Shown: one piece after another, positions 17,061-25,293 of the stretch
Layout: each line of letters opens with the position of its first letter
Position numbering within the stretch: the stretch's first letter is position 1
Origin: Sphingobium sp.
GTDB taxonomy: Bacteria > Pseudomonadota > Alphaproteobacteria > Sphingomonadales > Sphingomonadaceae
Assembly: GCA_013911745.1 (NCBI GenBank)
Contig: JACESO010000014.1
Span: 1-43,331 of the forward strand
Direction: 5' to 3'
Length of the DNA stretch: 43,331 bases
Notes under the pieces: generated by a model
Seen by the model: the letters and a program-made list of their open reading frames with translations, nothing else
What the model was told of the DNA's origin: nothing
The model's database searches: none
Translations under genes and position numbers: made by a program

Positions 17061-18889
17061 TGTGAATGAGCGCTCCGTACAGCGCAGACGCTGTAGCCAA
17101 GGGGAGGAAGGTCGATGGCGAGACTGCCGGGTGCGGAGACCTGCGGGGCGCAGTCCGCGCCGACAAGGGTAACGAAGGCGGTCGACGCGCTGTCCACCTG
17201 AACCTGCGCCCGGACGGACACGGTCGATGTGTTGAAGGCGATCAGATATTCGGCGCCCGTTTCGGGATCGAAGCGCGAGACGGCGAACAGGCCCGGTTCG
17301 TCACCGCGCGCACGGATCGTCTCGCTGCCCCGGCGCAGCGCCGCATGGCCGCTGCGCAGGCGGGCAAGCGCCGCGATCTGCCGATAGAGAGGATGGGCCG
17401 GATCGAAGCGCGGCGTGGCGGTGGTCGCATCGCTGCCCAGCAGGCGATTGTCGTTGTAGCTCGCCACCTTGCTGCCGAACATGTCCTCGCGGGCGTCCTG
17501 ATCGCCGCCGTCGCCGACGAAGCCCTGCTCGTCGCCATAATAGATGGTCGGTACGCCACGCAGCGTCAGCAGCATGGCGTTGGCGAGCATCACGCGGCGC
17601 AGCACCTCATCCTCGCTGGCCTGCGGAAAAGCGCGGCGGACGAAGGTGGCGAAGCGCCCGGCATCATGATTGCTGACGAAAGTCGGCAACTGGCGCGCGG
17701 TGGCGGCTCCCCCCTGATAGAGGGCGTCACCGCTCAACATCCGTTCCCAGGTGGCGGTCGCCGCCTTCCCCGCCACGGTTTCCAGCGCCGCCTGGCGGAA
17801 GGCGAAATCGAGCACGGCAGGCAAGCCCCCTTCGCGGGTGTGCCAGGCAAGCGGGCCGGCATCGACCGTCTCGATATAGACTTCGCCGAAGATGTGGAAA
17901 TTGGGGATGCCGCGCGCCCTGGCCCGCGCCTGCATGGCCGGCACGAACTGCTGCCAGAAATGCGGATCGACATGGCGGGCAGTGTCGATGCGGAAGCCGT
18001 CGATGCCGAAGCGGTCGATCCAGCCACCGAAAATGTCGATCATGCCCGCGATCACGCGGGGATGCTCGGTCATCAGATCGTCGAGCCCGGCAAAATCGCC
18101 CATGGTCGCGCTCTCGCCCGAATAGGTCGTTTCGCCACGATTATGGTAATAGCGCACGTCGTTGAGCCAGGCCGGGTTCTTCACCGTTCGCTCGCCCTTG
18201 GGCACGAAGGGCGTATAGGCATAGGCCGGGTCGGTGAGCCTCGCGAAATTGGCGTCGCCATGGTCCGTGTCGCCGGAAAAGCCGGGATTGATCGCCGCGC
18301 CGGCCACGCCGCCGCGCCGCTGATAGGGATAGTCGGCGCGCGAGCGATAGGGACAGGACCGGTCGGCGCATTCGCGATAGCGGATCACGTCCGCCGTGTG
18401 ATTGGCGATGATGTCCATATAGACCTTCATCCCCCGGCCATGGGCCGCCTTCACCAGCGCGGCGAAATCGGCGTCGGTGCCGAAATGCGGATCGACATGC
18501 TCGAAATCGGTGATCCAATAGCCGTGATAACCCGCGCTTTCCTGCCCCTTTGGACCTTGCACCGGCTTGTTGCGGAAAATCGGGCCGACCCAGATGGCGG
18601 TGGCGCCCAGCCCCTGAATATAATCGAGCCGGCGGATCAGCCCTTTGAGGTCGCCGCCGTGGTAGAAGCCCTTGGACACGGGGTCAAAGCCGGTCTGGAG
18701 CCGGTCGCCCTTCAGCCCGCCCTGGTCGTTGGCGGGGTCGGCATTGTCGAACCGGTCGGGCAGGACGAAATAGATGACTTCATCTTCGGGCAGACGGGTG
18801 CGGAAGCCACCCTCCTGCGCGAAGGCCGGAGCAGGAAGCGCGCAAAGCGCGGCCAGCAGCATCGCCGTTCGTCCGCGCATGGCCTTCAC
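17057..18889 (-). CDS. Exported GH13 alpha-amylase
   Basis: The 610-residue protein has a signal peptide (about 1-24, AAFA-like cut in LPAPAFAQEGG). Its barrel is typical of a SusA/cyclomaltodextrinase-like amylase: VIYFVLPDRFDNADPANDQG, YHGYWITDFEHVDPHFG and YMDIIANHTADV. The catalytic triad is D302 (GFRIDTARH), E336 (IFGEVYIE) and D409 (VSNHDAGRF). A C-terminal beta-sandwich domain follows. It should cut starch or maltodextrin in the periplasm or at the surface. It is first in a leftward operon amylase / alpha-glucosidase / GH97 and divergent from lacI across a 138-bp gap holding one operator. An ATG four codons in (MRGRTAML) is an equally good start. Confidence 0.94.
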   Translation of the reverse strand: MKAMRGRTAMLLAALCALPAPAFAQEGGFRTRLPEDEVIYFVLPDRFDNADPANDQGGLKGDRLQTGFDPVSKGFYHGGDLKGLIRRLDYIQGLGATAIWVGPIFRNKPVQGPKGQESAGYHGYWITDFEHVDPHFGTDADFAALVKAAHGRGMKVYMDIIANHTADVIRYRECADRSCPYRSRADYPYQRRGGVAGAAINPGFSGDTDHGDANFARLTDPAYAYTPFVPKGERTVKNPAWLNDVRYYHNRGETTYSGESATMGDFAGLDDLMTEHPRVIAGMIDIFGGWIDRFGIDGFRIDTARHVDPHFWQQFVPAMQARARARGIPNFHIFGEVYIETVDAGPLAWHTREGGLPAVLDFAFRQAALETVAGKAATATWERMLSGDALYQGGAATARQLPTFVSNHDAGRFATFVRRAFPQASEDEVLRRVMLANAMLLTLRGVPTIYYGDEQGFVGDGGDQDAREDMFGSKVASYNDNRLLGSDATTATPRFDPAHPLYRQIAALARLRSGHAALRRGSETIRARGDEPGLFAVSRFDPETGAEYLIAFNTSTVSVRAQVQVDSASTAFVTLVGADCAPQVSAPGSLAIDLPPLGYSVCAVRSAHSQ

Positions 18890-18968
18890 CCCTCCCCTGC
18901 CGCTTGTGCCTGATTGCCGCGACTTGGCTCCTTCTTAGTCGGCGGTTACCGGCCGGGCCAAGGGGCCG

Positions 18969-18980
18969 GCATACGTATTC
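18969..18980. promoter_or_regulatory. Probable LacI-family operator GCATACGTATTC (amylase/lacI)
   Basis: GCATACGTATTC is a near-palindrome centred on ACGT. The identical 12-mer occurs at 23071, upstream of the TonB-dependent receptor, and I found no other copy in the window. Here it lies between two divergent starts, 48 bp before lacI and 80 bp before the amylase start, so one site could control both. LacI proteins bind palindromes with a central CpG of this kind. Assignment to this regulator rests on context. Confidence 0.75.
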
Positions 18981-19027
18981 AAAGCCGCCGCCTTCCCAAT
19001 CCGAGCGCGGAGGCGTAAAGTTCGGCG

Positions 19028-20050
19028 ATGGCCGGCAACGACAAAGTGACATCCTTCGACATCGCCACGCTGGCCGGCGTGTCCCAGCCGACCGTGTCGC
19101 GCGCGCTGCGCGGCGACAAAACGGTAAGCGAGGGGACACGGCTGCGGGTCGAGGCGATCGCCCGGCAGCTCAACTATACGGTGGACAAGAATGCGTCGTC
19201 GCTGCGGCGGGGCAAGAGCAACACGCTGGCTCTGCTGTTCTTCGAGGATCTGCTGCCCGACGAAAGCTGGATCAACCCCTTCTTCCTGTCGATGCTGGGG
19301 CCGATCCTGCAGACATGCGCCAAGCGCGGCTATGACCTGCTCACCAGTTTCCAGCAGTTGTCGACCGACTGGCATGTCGATTATGAGGACAGCCGCAAGG
19401 CCGACGGCATCATCCTGCTGGGCTATGGCGATTATGAAATCTACCGCAGGCGGCTGGAGCAACTGGTGGCGCAGGGCACGCATTTCGTCCGCTGGGGATC
19501 GGTGGACCAGCATGCGCTTGGGATGACGATCGGTTGCGACAATCGGCTTGGCGGGCGCGATGCGGGCGCGCATCTGATCGCGCGGGGACGCAGCCGGATC
19601 GCCTTCCTGGGCGACGCGTCGAGCCATTATCCCGAGTTTCGCGATCGGTATGCCGGCCTGTCCGAAGTGCTGCGCGAGGCCGGGCATCCGGTCGATCCGG
19701 GCCTGCATGTCGATGCGCTGTCAACCGAGCAGTCGGGCTATGAGGCGGCCAGCCGCCTGATCGCGCGCGGCGTGCCGTTCGATGCGATCTTCGCCGGATC
19801 GGACCTGATCGCGATCGGCGCGATGCGGGCGCTGGACGAACATGGGCTGTCGGTCCCCGACGATGTCGCGCTGATCGGTTTCGACGACATCCCCGCCGCC
19901 AGCCTGACGCGACAGCCGCTGACCACCGTGGCGCAGGACTATCTGCGCGCGGGCGAAGTGCTGGTCGATGCCCTGATCGGCCAGATCGACGGCAAGCCTG
20001 GGACGCCCACCCTGTTGGCTCCCCGGCTGGTCATGCGGATGACGGCCTAG
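19028..20050 (+). CDS. LacI-family transcriptional regulator of the maltodextrin locus
   Basis: The 340-residue regulator has an N-terminal helix-turn-helix (about 8-27: SFDIATLAGVSQPTVSRALR) and a hinge with LNYTVDKNASSLRRGKSNTL. A periplasmic-binding-like effector domain follows (SRIAFLGDAS, GVPFDAIFAGSDLIAIGAM, DDVALIGFDDIPAAS). The minor-groove hinge helix normally reads NxxAxxL, and NASSL fits that. It is divergent from the amylase operon with one operator between them, so autoregulation is likely. The effector is probably maltose or a maltodextrin (inference). Its 3' end converges on the TonB-dependent receptor gene. Confidence 0.93.
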   Translation: MAGNDKVTSFDIATLAGVSQPTVSRALRGDKTVSEGTRLRVEAIARQLNYTVDKNASSLRRGKSNTLALLFFEDLLPDESWINPFFLSMLGPILQTCAKRGYDLLTSFQQLSTDWHVDYEDSRKADGIILLGYGDYEIYRRRLEQLVAQGTHFVRWGSVDQHALGMTIGCDNRLGGRDAGAHLIARGRSRIAFLGDASSHYPEFRDRYAGLSEVLREAGHPVDPGLHVDALSTEQSGYEAASRLIARGVPFDAIFAGSDLIAIGAMRALDEHGLSVPDDVALIGFDDIPAASLTRQPLTTVAQDYLRAGEVLVDALIGQIDGKPGTPTLLAPRLVMRMTA

Positions 20051-20108
20051 GGATTTTCAAAGCCTACGAACGGCAAACCATGCGCTTCCCTCTCGCCCCA
20101 AGGAAAAG

Positions 20109-20174
20109 CGGACCGCCCTCCCCTCAAAGGGGTGGCGGTCCGGGGAGGAGGATTGCCCGCGTGCAGTCGGGCAA
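20109..20174 (-). terminator. Hairpins between convergent lacI and TonB-receptor genes
   Basis: A long stem CGGACCGCC (20109-20117) / GGCGGTCCG (20134-20142), extended inside by CCCCT/AGGGG, is followed on the minus strand by CTTTTCC. That makes it an intrinsic terminator for the receptor gene. A second hairpin TTGCCCG/CGGGCAA (20153-20174) precedes it on that strand. On the plus strand the big stem is not followed by T's, so lacI termination there is less certain. Confidence 0.7.
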
Positions 20175-20191
20175 CCCGGGGGAAGGCTGGG

Positions 20192-22972
20192 TCAGAATTT
20201 ATAGGTCAGGCCCAGATAATAATCGCGGCCATAGCGCTGATAGTCGATGACCTGGCGCTTATCGTCATTCTGGTAGGTGACGAACGGCTGGTCGGTAAGG
20301 TTCTTGCCCTGCAACAGGATCGACAGGCCGGTGAGCGGACCGGACTGGAATTCATAGCCGATCTGCGCGTCCAGAATGCCCTCCGCCTTGGCCGTGCGGA
20401 AGGTCGGCGCGGCCGAGAGCCCAGCGACTTCGCCCAGGAAGGAAGAGCGATAACGATAGGAGACGCGCGCCTGGAAACCGCTCTTTTCATAATAGGCGGT
20501 GCCGCTGGCGACCCATTTGGACAGGCCCGGCAGGGTGACGACGTCGGTCGGATTGCTGCCATATTTGACTGCGCTGTGGGTGTAGGAACCGCTGGCGAAG
20601 ATGCCGAAGCCGTCGAGCGTTTCGCTGAACACCTTGAACGGCAGTGACGCAGTGCCCTCCACGCCCATGATCGTGCCCTTGCCGGTGTTGGCCGGGGCCT
20701 TCAGCAGGCCGATGAAGCTGCCGTCGGCGACGATCTGGTCGCGAATGGGGGCAGGCAGGGACGGCAGCACGCCCGAAAAATCATAGGCGATATTGTTGTT
20801 GGGATCGACGAAGTCGGTCAGGTTCTTGAAGAACCCCGCAAGCGAGAGATAGCCGCCGCCCGGGAAATATTTCTCGATCGACAGGTCGATGTTGGTCGAC
20901 TGATAGGGGCGCAGCGCGATGTTGCCGCCGTTCGAGCTGAACGGGCTATATTGCGGATCGGAACCCAGGCCCACATTGGCCAGGTTGAAATTATACTCCT
21001 GGTTGACGCGTTCCTGGTCCATGCGTGGGCGCACCATCGTCTGCGCCGCGCCGATCTTCACGAAGAAGCCGGGTTCCAGCTCGACCGACAGCTGGGCGCT
21101 GGGCAGGAAATCGGTGAAGCTCTCCTTGCCCGAAGCCGGAACGACCGTGACGACGCCATTGGCGAAGTTGGAAATGGTGCCGGTCGACGCCTGGCGGGTG
21201 TGGATCACCTGCAGGCCGATCGCGCCCTTCAGCGGCTTGCCGCCCAGATCGCCGTCCAGCGTCATCTTCGCATAGCCGGTGAAGACATCCTCCTTCACCA
21301 CATTGTCACGCACCAAGGAGGACGGCCGGTTGTCGAAGACCGCATCAAGGACATTGTCGTAGAGATAGAGCGGGTCGAGCGTCAGCATCGCCGGCACGCC
21401 CAGATAGTCGAGCGAGACATTCTTGCCGAGCAGCGCCTGCTGCGGCACCGCGGCCGAACCGGGCGTGCCGTTGGCTATGGTGCAATCCGTGCCGCCGGTG
21501 GGGCAGAGGAAATAGCTGGTATAGGCGCTGGTCTTCTTGCGCCGGCTGTAATTGCCGCCGACTTCCCAATTGCTGAAGATGCTGCCGGAAATATCGCCGA
21601 TCAGGTTCGCGCGGAACGACTTCAGGTCGTCGGTGAACTTGGGCCGGTTGAGGAAGCCCGCCTGCACAACGGCGCTGGTGCCGTTATAGCCCCAACCATT
21701 GGGATCGGTCAGGCTGATGATGTTGGTATTGGTATAATCGAGCGTCGGCACGATGCTGAACAGGCCGTTCGACTGGCGCTCGACGCGCACGGTGTCCGGC
21801 ACGCCGGAACGCAGATAGCCAGTGCCCGAATAGGTTTCGAGCAGGAAGTCGGTGCGCTTGGCGCGCGACCAGCTGGCATCGACGTTGAGCTTGAGACTAT
21901 CGTTCAGGCGTATGGCGTTGTTCCAGCCGAGCGAGATGGTGTCGGCCTTGCGCTTGTTATAGTCGTTGCGCTGGACGCCGTAGACGTTGGAGAAGGTGGC
22001 GCCGGTGACGAAGCCATTGTCGACCATCACATTGCTCACGCCGACATTGCTGCCCCAGACGAGCGGAAATTCGATGCCGCGCAGGCGCTGCACTTCCTCG
22101 AAATGCGACGCCAGGACGTCGAAGGTCGAATGGAAAGTGTCGCTCGGCTGCCATTCCAGCGTGCCGACCACGCCGTAGCGCTTCAGGAGGTTCGACTGCA
22201 CATAGGGCTTGGCGCCGCCGATGATCAGGTTGCCGTTGGCATCGGTGGGATAGCCCCAGGCATTGAACCGCTCATTTTGCGACGGGGTCTGGGAAGCGGC
22301 AAAGCCCAGCGACAGGCCCAGCGTGTCGTTGGCGAACTGATCGACATAGGTGGCAGACGCACGATAGCCATAGCGCTCGCCATCGGGATTGAGCTTGTCC
22401 ATGCCGTTCATCTGGCCGCGCAGCGACACGGCCAGGATGCGGTCGTTCTTGTCGAGCGGACGCAGCATCCGCAGGTCGACTGTGCCGGATATGCCGGCGG
22501 CGATCAGCGCGGCATCGGCACTCTTGTAAACATTGACGTTCTGGAAGAATTCGGACGGATATTGGTCATATTCGACGCCGCGATTGTCGCCGACGGTCAC
22601 CTGTTCGCGGCCGTTGAGCAGGGTGGTCGAGAAATCCGGGCCAAGGCCGCGGATCGACAGGCGCTGGTCACGGCCTTCGAGGCGCTGCGCGGTGACGCCG
22701 GGAAGACGGGCGAGCGAGTCCGCGATCGACACGTCCGGCAGCTTGCCGACATCTTCGGCCGAGATGGAATCGACGATCAGCACGGAATCGCGCTTCACCT
22801 TGGCGGCGGAGGCAAGCGAGGCGCGGATGCCGGTGACGACGATGGCGTCGGGCTCGTCGGCAGCGGGGGCTGCGGTTTCAGGTCCGGTCTGCGCATGGGC
22901 GACCTGTGCGACGGAGAAGGAAACCCCTGCCAGCAGCGCGGCGCGCAGGACGGTGTGACGGAATTGATGCAT
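20192..22972 (-). CDS. TonB-dependent receptor, maltodextrin-type
   Basis: The 926-residue outer-membrane receptor has a signal peptide (MHQFRHTVLRAALLAGVSFS..., cut after AHA). A TonB box lies in EPDAIVVTGIRASL, then a plug with DVGKLPDVSIADSLARLPGV and RLSIRGLGPDFSTTLLNGRE, and a 22-strand-type barrel ending YYLGLTYKF. The plug matches the carbohydrate-type receptors (MalA of Caulobacter and relatives) typical of sphingomonads. The start at 22972 has GGGGAGGA eight bases upstream; a longer frame to 23074 runs through the operator and lacks a signal peptide at its start. A LacI operator 99 bp upstream and the adjacent amylases imply uptake of maltodextrins. Confidence 0.92.
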   Translation of the reverse strand: MHQFRHTVLRAALLAGVSFSVAQVAHAQTGPETAAPAADEPDAIVVTGIRASLASAAKVKRDSVLIVDSISAEDVGKLPDVSIADSLARLPGVTAQRLEGRDQRLSIRGLGPDFSTTLLNGREQVTVGDNRGVEYDQYPSEFFQNVNVYKSADAALIAAGISGTVDLRMLRPLDKNDRILAVSLRGQMNGMDKLNPDGERYGYRASATYVDQFANDTLGLSLGFAASQTPSQNERFNAWGYPTDANGNLIIGGAKPYVQSNLLKRYGVVGTLEWQPSDTFHSTFDVLASHFEEVQRLRGIEFPLVWGSNVGVSNVMVDNGFVTGATFSNVYGVQRNDYNKRKADTISLGWNNAIRLNDSLKLNVDASWSRAKRTDFLLETYSGTGYLRSGVPDTVRVERQSNGLFSIVPTLDYTNTNIISLTDPNGWGYNGTSAVVQAGFLNRPKFTDDLKSFRANLIGDISGSIFSNWEVGGNYSRRKKTSAYTSYFLCPTGGTDCTIANGTPGSAAVPQQALLGKNVSLDYLGVPAMLTLDPLYLYDNVLDAVFDNRPSSLVRDNVVKEDVFTGYAKMTLDGDLGGKPLKGAIGLQVIHTRQASTGTISNFANGVVTVVPASGKESFTDFLPSAQLSVELEPGFFVKIGAAQTMVRPRMDQERVNQEYNFNLANVGLGSDPQYSPFSSNGGNIALRPYQSTNIDLSIEKYFPGGGYLSLAGFFKNLTDFVDPNNNIAYDFSGVLPSLPAPIRDQIVADGSFIGLLKAPANTGKGTIMGVEGTASLPFKVFSETLDGFGIFASGSYTHSAVKYGSNPTDVVTLPGLSKWVASGTAYYEKSGFQARVSYRYRSSFLGEVAGLSAAPTFRTAKAEGILDAQIGYEFQSGPLTGLSILLQGKNLTDQPFVTYQNDDKRQVIDYQRYGRDYYLGLTYKF

Positions 22973-23070
22973 GACGGTTATCCTCCCCAGGACGCATCTT
23001 GAGCGTTTCTTGCCGACATGTGTCGGTCCGCTTCCAATACCGTCGCCCCTGTCGCTCTGCACAGAATCCA

Positions 23071-23082
23071 GCATACGTATTC
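23071..23082. promoter_or_regulatory. Probable LacI-family operator GCATACGTATTC (TonB receptor)
   Basis: An exact copy of the 12-mer found at 18969 lies 99 bp upstream of the receptor start, a typical promoter-region position. It links the receptor to the same LacI regulator as the hydrolase operon. Confidence 0.75.
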
Positions 23083-23431
23083 AGGGGAGCGGCAAGGCCG
23101 TGCGCCTGCCGTCAGGAGGTCGATCGCAGTCGCGACGCTTGAGCGCCGATCCTGCCGGTAATGGGCTGGCCTTGCGGCGGCCGTGAGAACCGACCGAAAT
23201 TCGAGGGTCTGGCGCTCAAGGTCCGAGTTGGCCGATGCGGCAAATGCCTTTGACATCGATCCAAATGAACGCAGGTCGACCGGAACCCGACCGCTCCGAC
23301 AGCGTCCTCATGTCCTTGCCGCCCGCGCCGCCTTTCCCCTATCTTCAACCCATCATGGCGACCGCGACGAACCCGATATCGTAGCCGCTTCGTTGCTATC
23401 GCATGTTGCACCACACAGGAGAGGACCGACC
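23083..23431. other. Intergenic region, no gene recognised
   Basis: These 349 bp separate the maltodextrin receptor from the divergent carboxylesterase. I find no convincing small gene. The rightward part holds a weak sigma-70-like pair, TTGCCG near 23317 and TATCTT near 23341 (18-nt spacer), and the carboxylesterase ribosome site AGGAGAGGA just before 23432. An in-frame upstream extension of the esterase through this region has no family similarity. Confidence 0.4.
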
Positions 23432-24823
23432 ATGAGATCACGCCCGACTATCTTCTCATCGGTGATCGCCGCATGTCTCGCGCCGGCGCTCGCCGCGGCG
23501 CAGCCTGTGGCGCCTACCGCTCGAACCGAATCGGGCATGGTGCGGGGTGCGAGCGAGGGAGGGTCGATCGCCTGGAAAGGCATCCCCTATGCCGCCAGCA
23601 CCGCCGGGCAAAATCGCTGGAAAGCCCCACAGCCCGCGCCCAGGTGGGACGGCATACGCGATGCCACCCACTACGGTGCCGACTGCATGCAACTTCCCTT
23701 CCCCAGCGACGCCGCGCCGCTGGGAACGACGCCATCTGAAAATTGCCTGTTCGCAAATATCTGGCGGCCCAAGGCGGCAGGCGCTCGACGCCTGCCGGTG
23801 CTGTTCTGGATCCACGGCGGCGGATTCGTGAATGGCGGCTCGTCTCCGCCGACCTATTCGGGCGCCCGCCTTGCGGAGCAGGGCATAATCGTCGTCAGCA
23901 TCAACTATCGGCTGGGTCGCTTCGGCTTCATGGCCAATCCCGCCTTGGGCCAAGGGGACGAGCGCCAGCCCTATTCCGGCAACTATGCATTACTGGACCA
24001 GGTCGCGGCGCTGGAATGGACGAAGCGCAACATCGCCGCTTTCGGCGGTAACCCCGACGACATCACGCTGATGGGCGAAAGCGCCGGCGGCATGTCCGTC
24101 AACATGCTGCTCACGTCCCCGCTCACCAAGGGCAAGTTTGCCAGAGCCATCATCATGTCGGGCGGGGACGGCCGCATGGGACAGGATGCCGCCCTGACGA
24201 CCGCCGAGCAGAAGGCGCGAGCGTTCGCAGAGGCGCATGGTGCCTCTGCCGATGCGGACAAGCTGCGCCGGCTTACGCCGGACGCGGTGATCGACAAGCT
24301 GAACCTCGCGACGCTCGGCGGGCCCAGCCCGACCTACTCCGGTCCCTATGTGGACGGCATTGTGGTCAATGAACCCCGCCCCGTTCTCCAGGCGTCGCAG
24401 CTCCGGGGAACGAGTGTCATGATCGGTGCGACGAGCGCGGATATCGGCGGTCCGTCGGGATTCATGATTGCCGGCGCCAGCGAATTGGGCGGGCTCCTGG
24501 CCCGCCAGGGAGCGGCCGTCTATCCCTATTGCTTCTCCTATGTCGCGCAGTCCTTGTCAGCCAAGGGCGCCTCGCACGCCAGTGACATTCCCTTCTTTTT
24601 CAACACGCAAGACATCAAATATGGAAACGCCGTCACGTCGCGCGATCAGGCCATGGGTGCGACCATCTCCAGATATGTCGCCAATTTCGTCAAGAACGGG
24701 AATCCAAACGGATCCGGTCTCCCGGAATGGCAAAAGCTCGCTGCGAAGGGTGAGGGCGGGATCATGGACTTTTCCGATCGCGGCGTCGCGGAACCCGGAT
24801 CGAAAGCCTGCGGCGTGGAGTAG
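23432..24823 (+). CDS. Type-B carboxylesterase, exported, with a shortened middle
   Basis: The 463-residue alpha/beta hydrolase has a signal peptide (MRSRPTIFSSVIAACLAPAL..., cut after AAA). It shows the carboxylesterase blocks SENCLFANIWRP, the oxyanion HGGGF, NYRLGRFGF, nucleophile GESAGG and the catalytic-His block GASHASDIPFFF. The acidic triad position, usually Glu in a TSDEG-like motif, reads TSADIGG here, so Asp may serve. Compared with the family's usual order, about 40-50 residues seem missing between GATSADIGG and PYCFSYVAQ, where cap helices and a phenylalanine/proline-rich block normally occur. The frame stays open, so this looks like an in-frame deletion or a divergent short member. 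Substrate is unknown; ester side groups on plant polysaccharide would fit the GH74 neighbour (inference). Confidence 0.85.
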   Translation: MRSRPTIFSSVIAACLAPALAAAQPVAPTARTESGMVRGASEGGSIAWKGIPYAASTAGQNRWKAPQPAPRWDGIRDATHYGADCMQLPFPSDAAPLGTTPSENCLFANIWRPKAAGARRLPVLFWIHGGGFVNGGSSPPTYSGARLAEQGIIVVSINYRLGRFGFMANPALGQGDERQPYSGNYALLDQVAALEWTKRNIAAFGGNPDDITLMGESAGGMSVNMLLTSPLTKGKFARAIIMSGGDGRMGQDAALTTAEQKARAFAEAHGASADADKLRRLTPDAVIDKLNLATLGGPSPTYSGPYVDGIVVNEPRPVLQASQLRGTSVMIGATSADIGGPSGFMIAGASELGGLLARQGAAVYPYCFSYVAQSLSAKGASHASDIPFFFNTQDIKYGNAVTSRDQAMGATISRYVANFVKNGNPNGSGLPEWQKLAAKGEGGIMDFSDRGVAEPGSKACGVE

Positions 24824-25293
24824 GACGATGCCGGTCGGATTCGTTCGGCCGCCCTTCGGCACGAGCAAAAGCTGCCTCGATGATTCCGTTCCAGCGAGCC
24901 GTCGCTCTGCTGGAGAGGGAGGTCAAGCGGAACGGCACTGCACAAATCCGGGATTGATCCACGGCCACGCGCACAAAAGTCCTTGTGCTTTTCGCCACGC
25001 CGGGCGTCAGAAGCACCGCTATCGGTGCGAGCATCGCGCCGATGGTGCGTTTTGGCGCGGCAAGGATCAGAGCGCTGGCGAAGGGGGATGATGACTCCGC
25101 CAGCGCTGTCGCAACGATCGCTCCGATCAGTCACTGAACGACGCGCGCAGGCCCCAGTCGAGTGGCAGTGTTGTTGCGCACCGCAACGCAGAATCGGCCC
25201 ACCTCGAAGCCGGCGGCGACACTGGCCCGGGCTACTGACGATTTGGGTGAAGCCAGCGAGATCGTCCCTGCCCCACGACGAAATCGGGCGACT
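24824..25293. other. Intergenic region, no gene recognised
   Basis: These 470 bp lie between the convergent esterase and GH74 genes. Open frames here are short, have no ribosome site and no family-like motif. One stretch (about 24969-25135, plus strand) reads KVLVLFATPGVRSTAIGAS and on to a stop, and looks vaguely coding, but it has no start. It may be a remnant of a lost gene. A small terminator-like hairpin is listed separately. Confidence 0.4.
24971..24992 (+). terminator. Possible terminator downstream of the carboxylesterase
   Basis: The six-pair stem GCACAA (24971-24976) / TTGTGC (24983-24988) with loop AAGTCC is followed by TTTT. It lies 148 bp after the esterase stop. The stem is short, so efficiency is uncertain. 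Confidence 0.45.

Noticed and set aside
24969-25135. Short coding-looking stretch after the esterase
   Set aside because: It has no start codon with ribosome site and no recognisable motif; treated as non-coding or a remnant.
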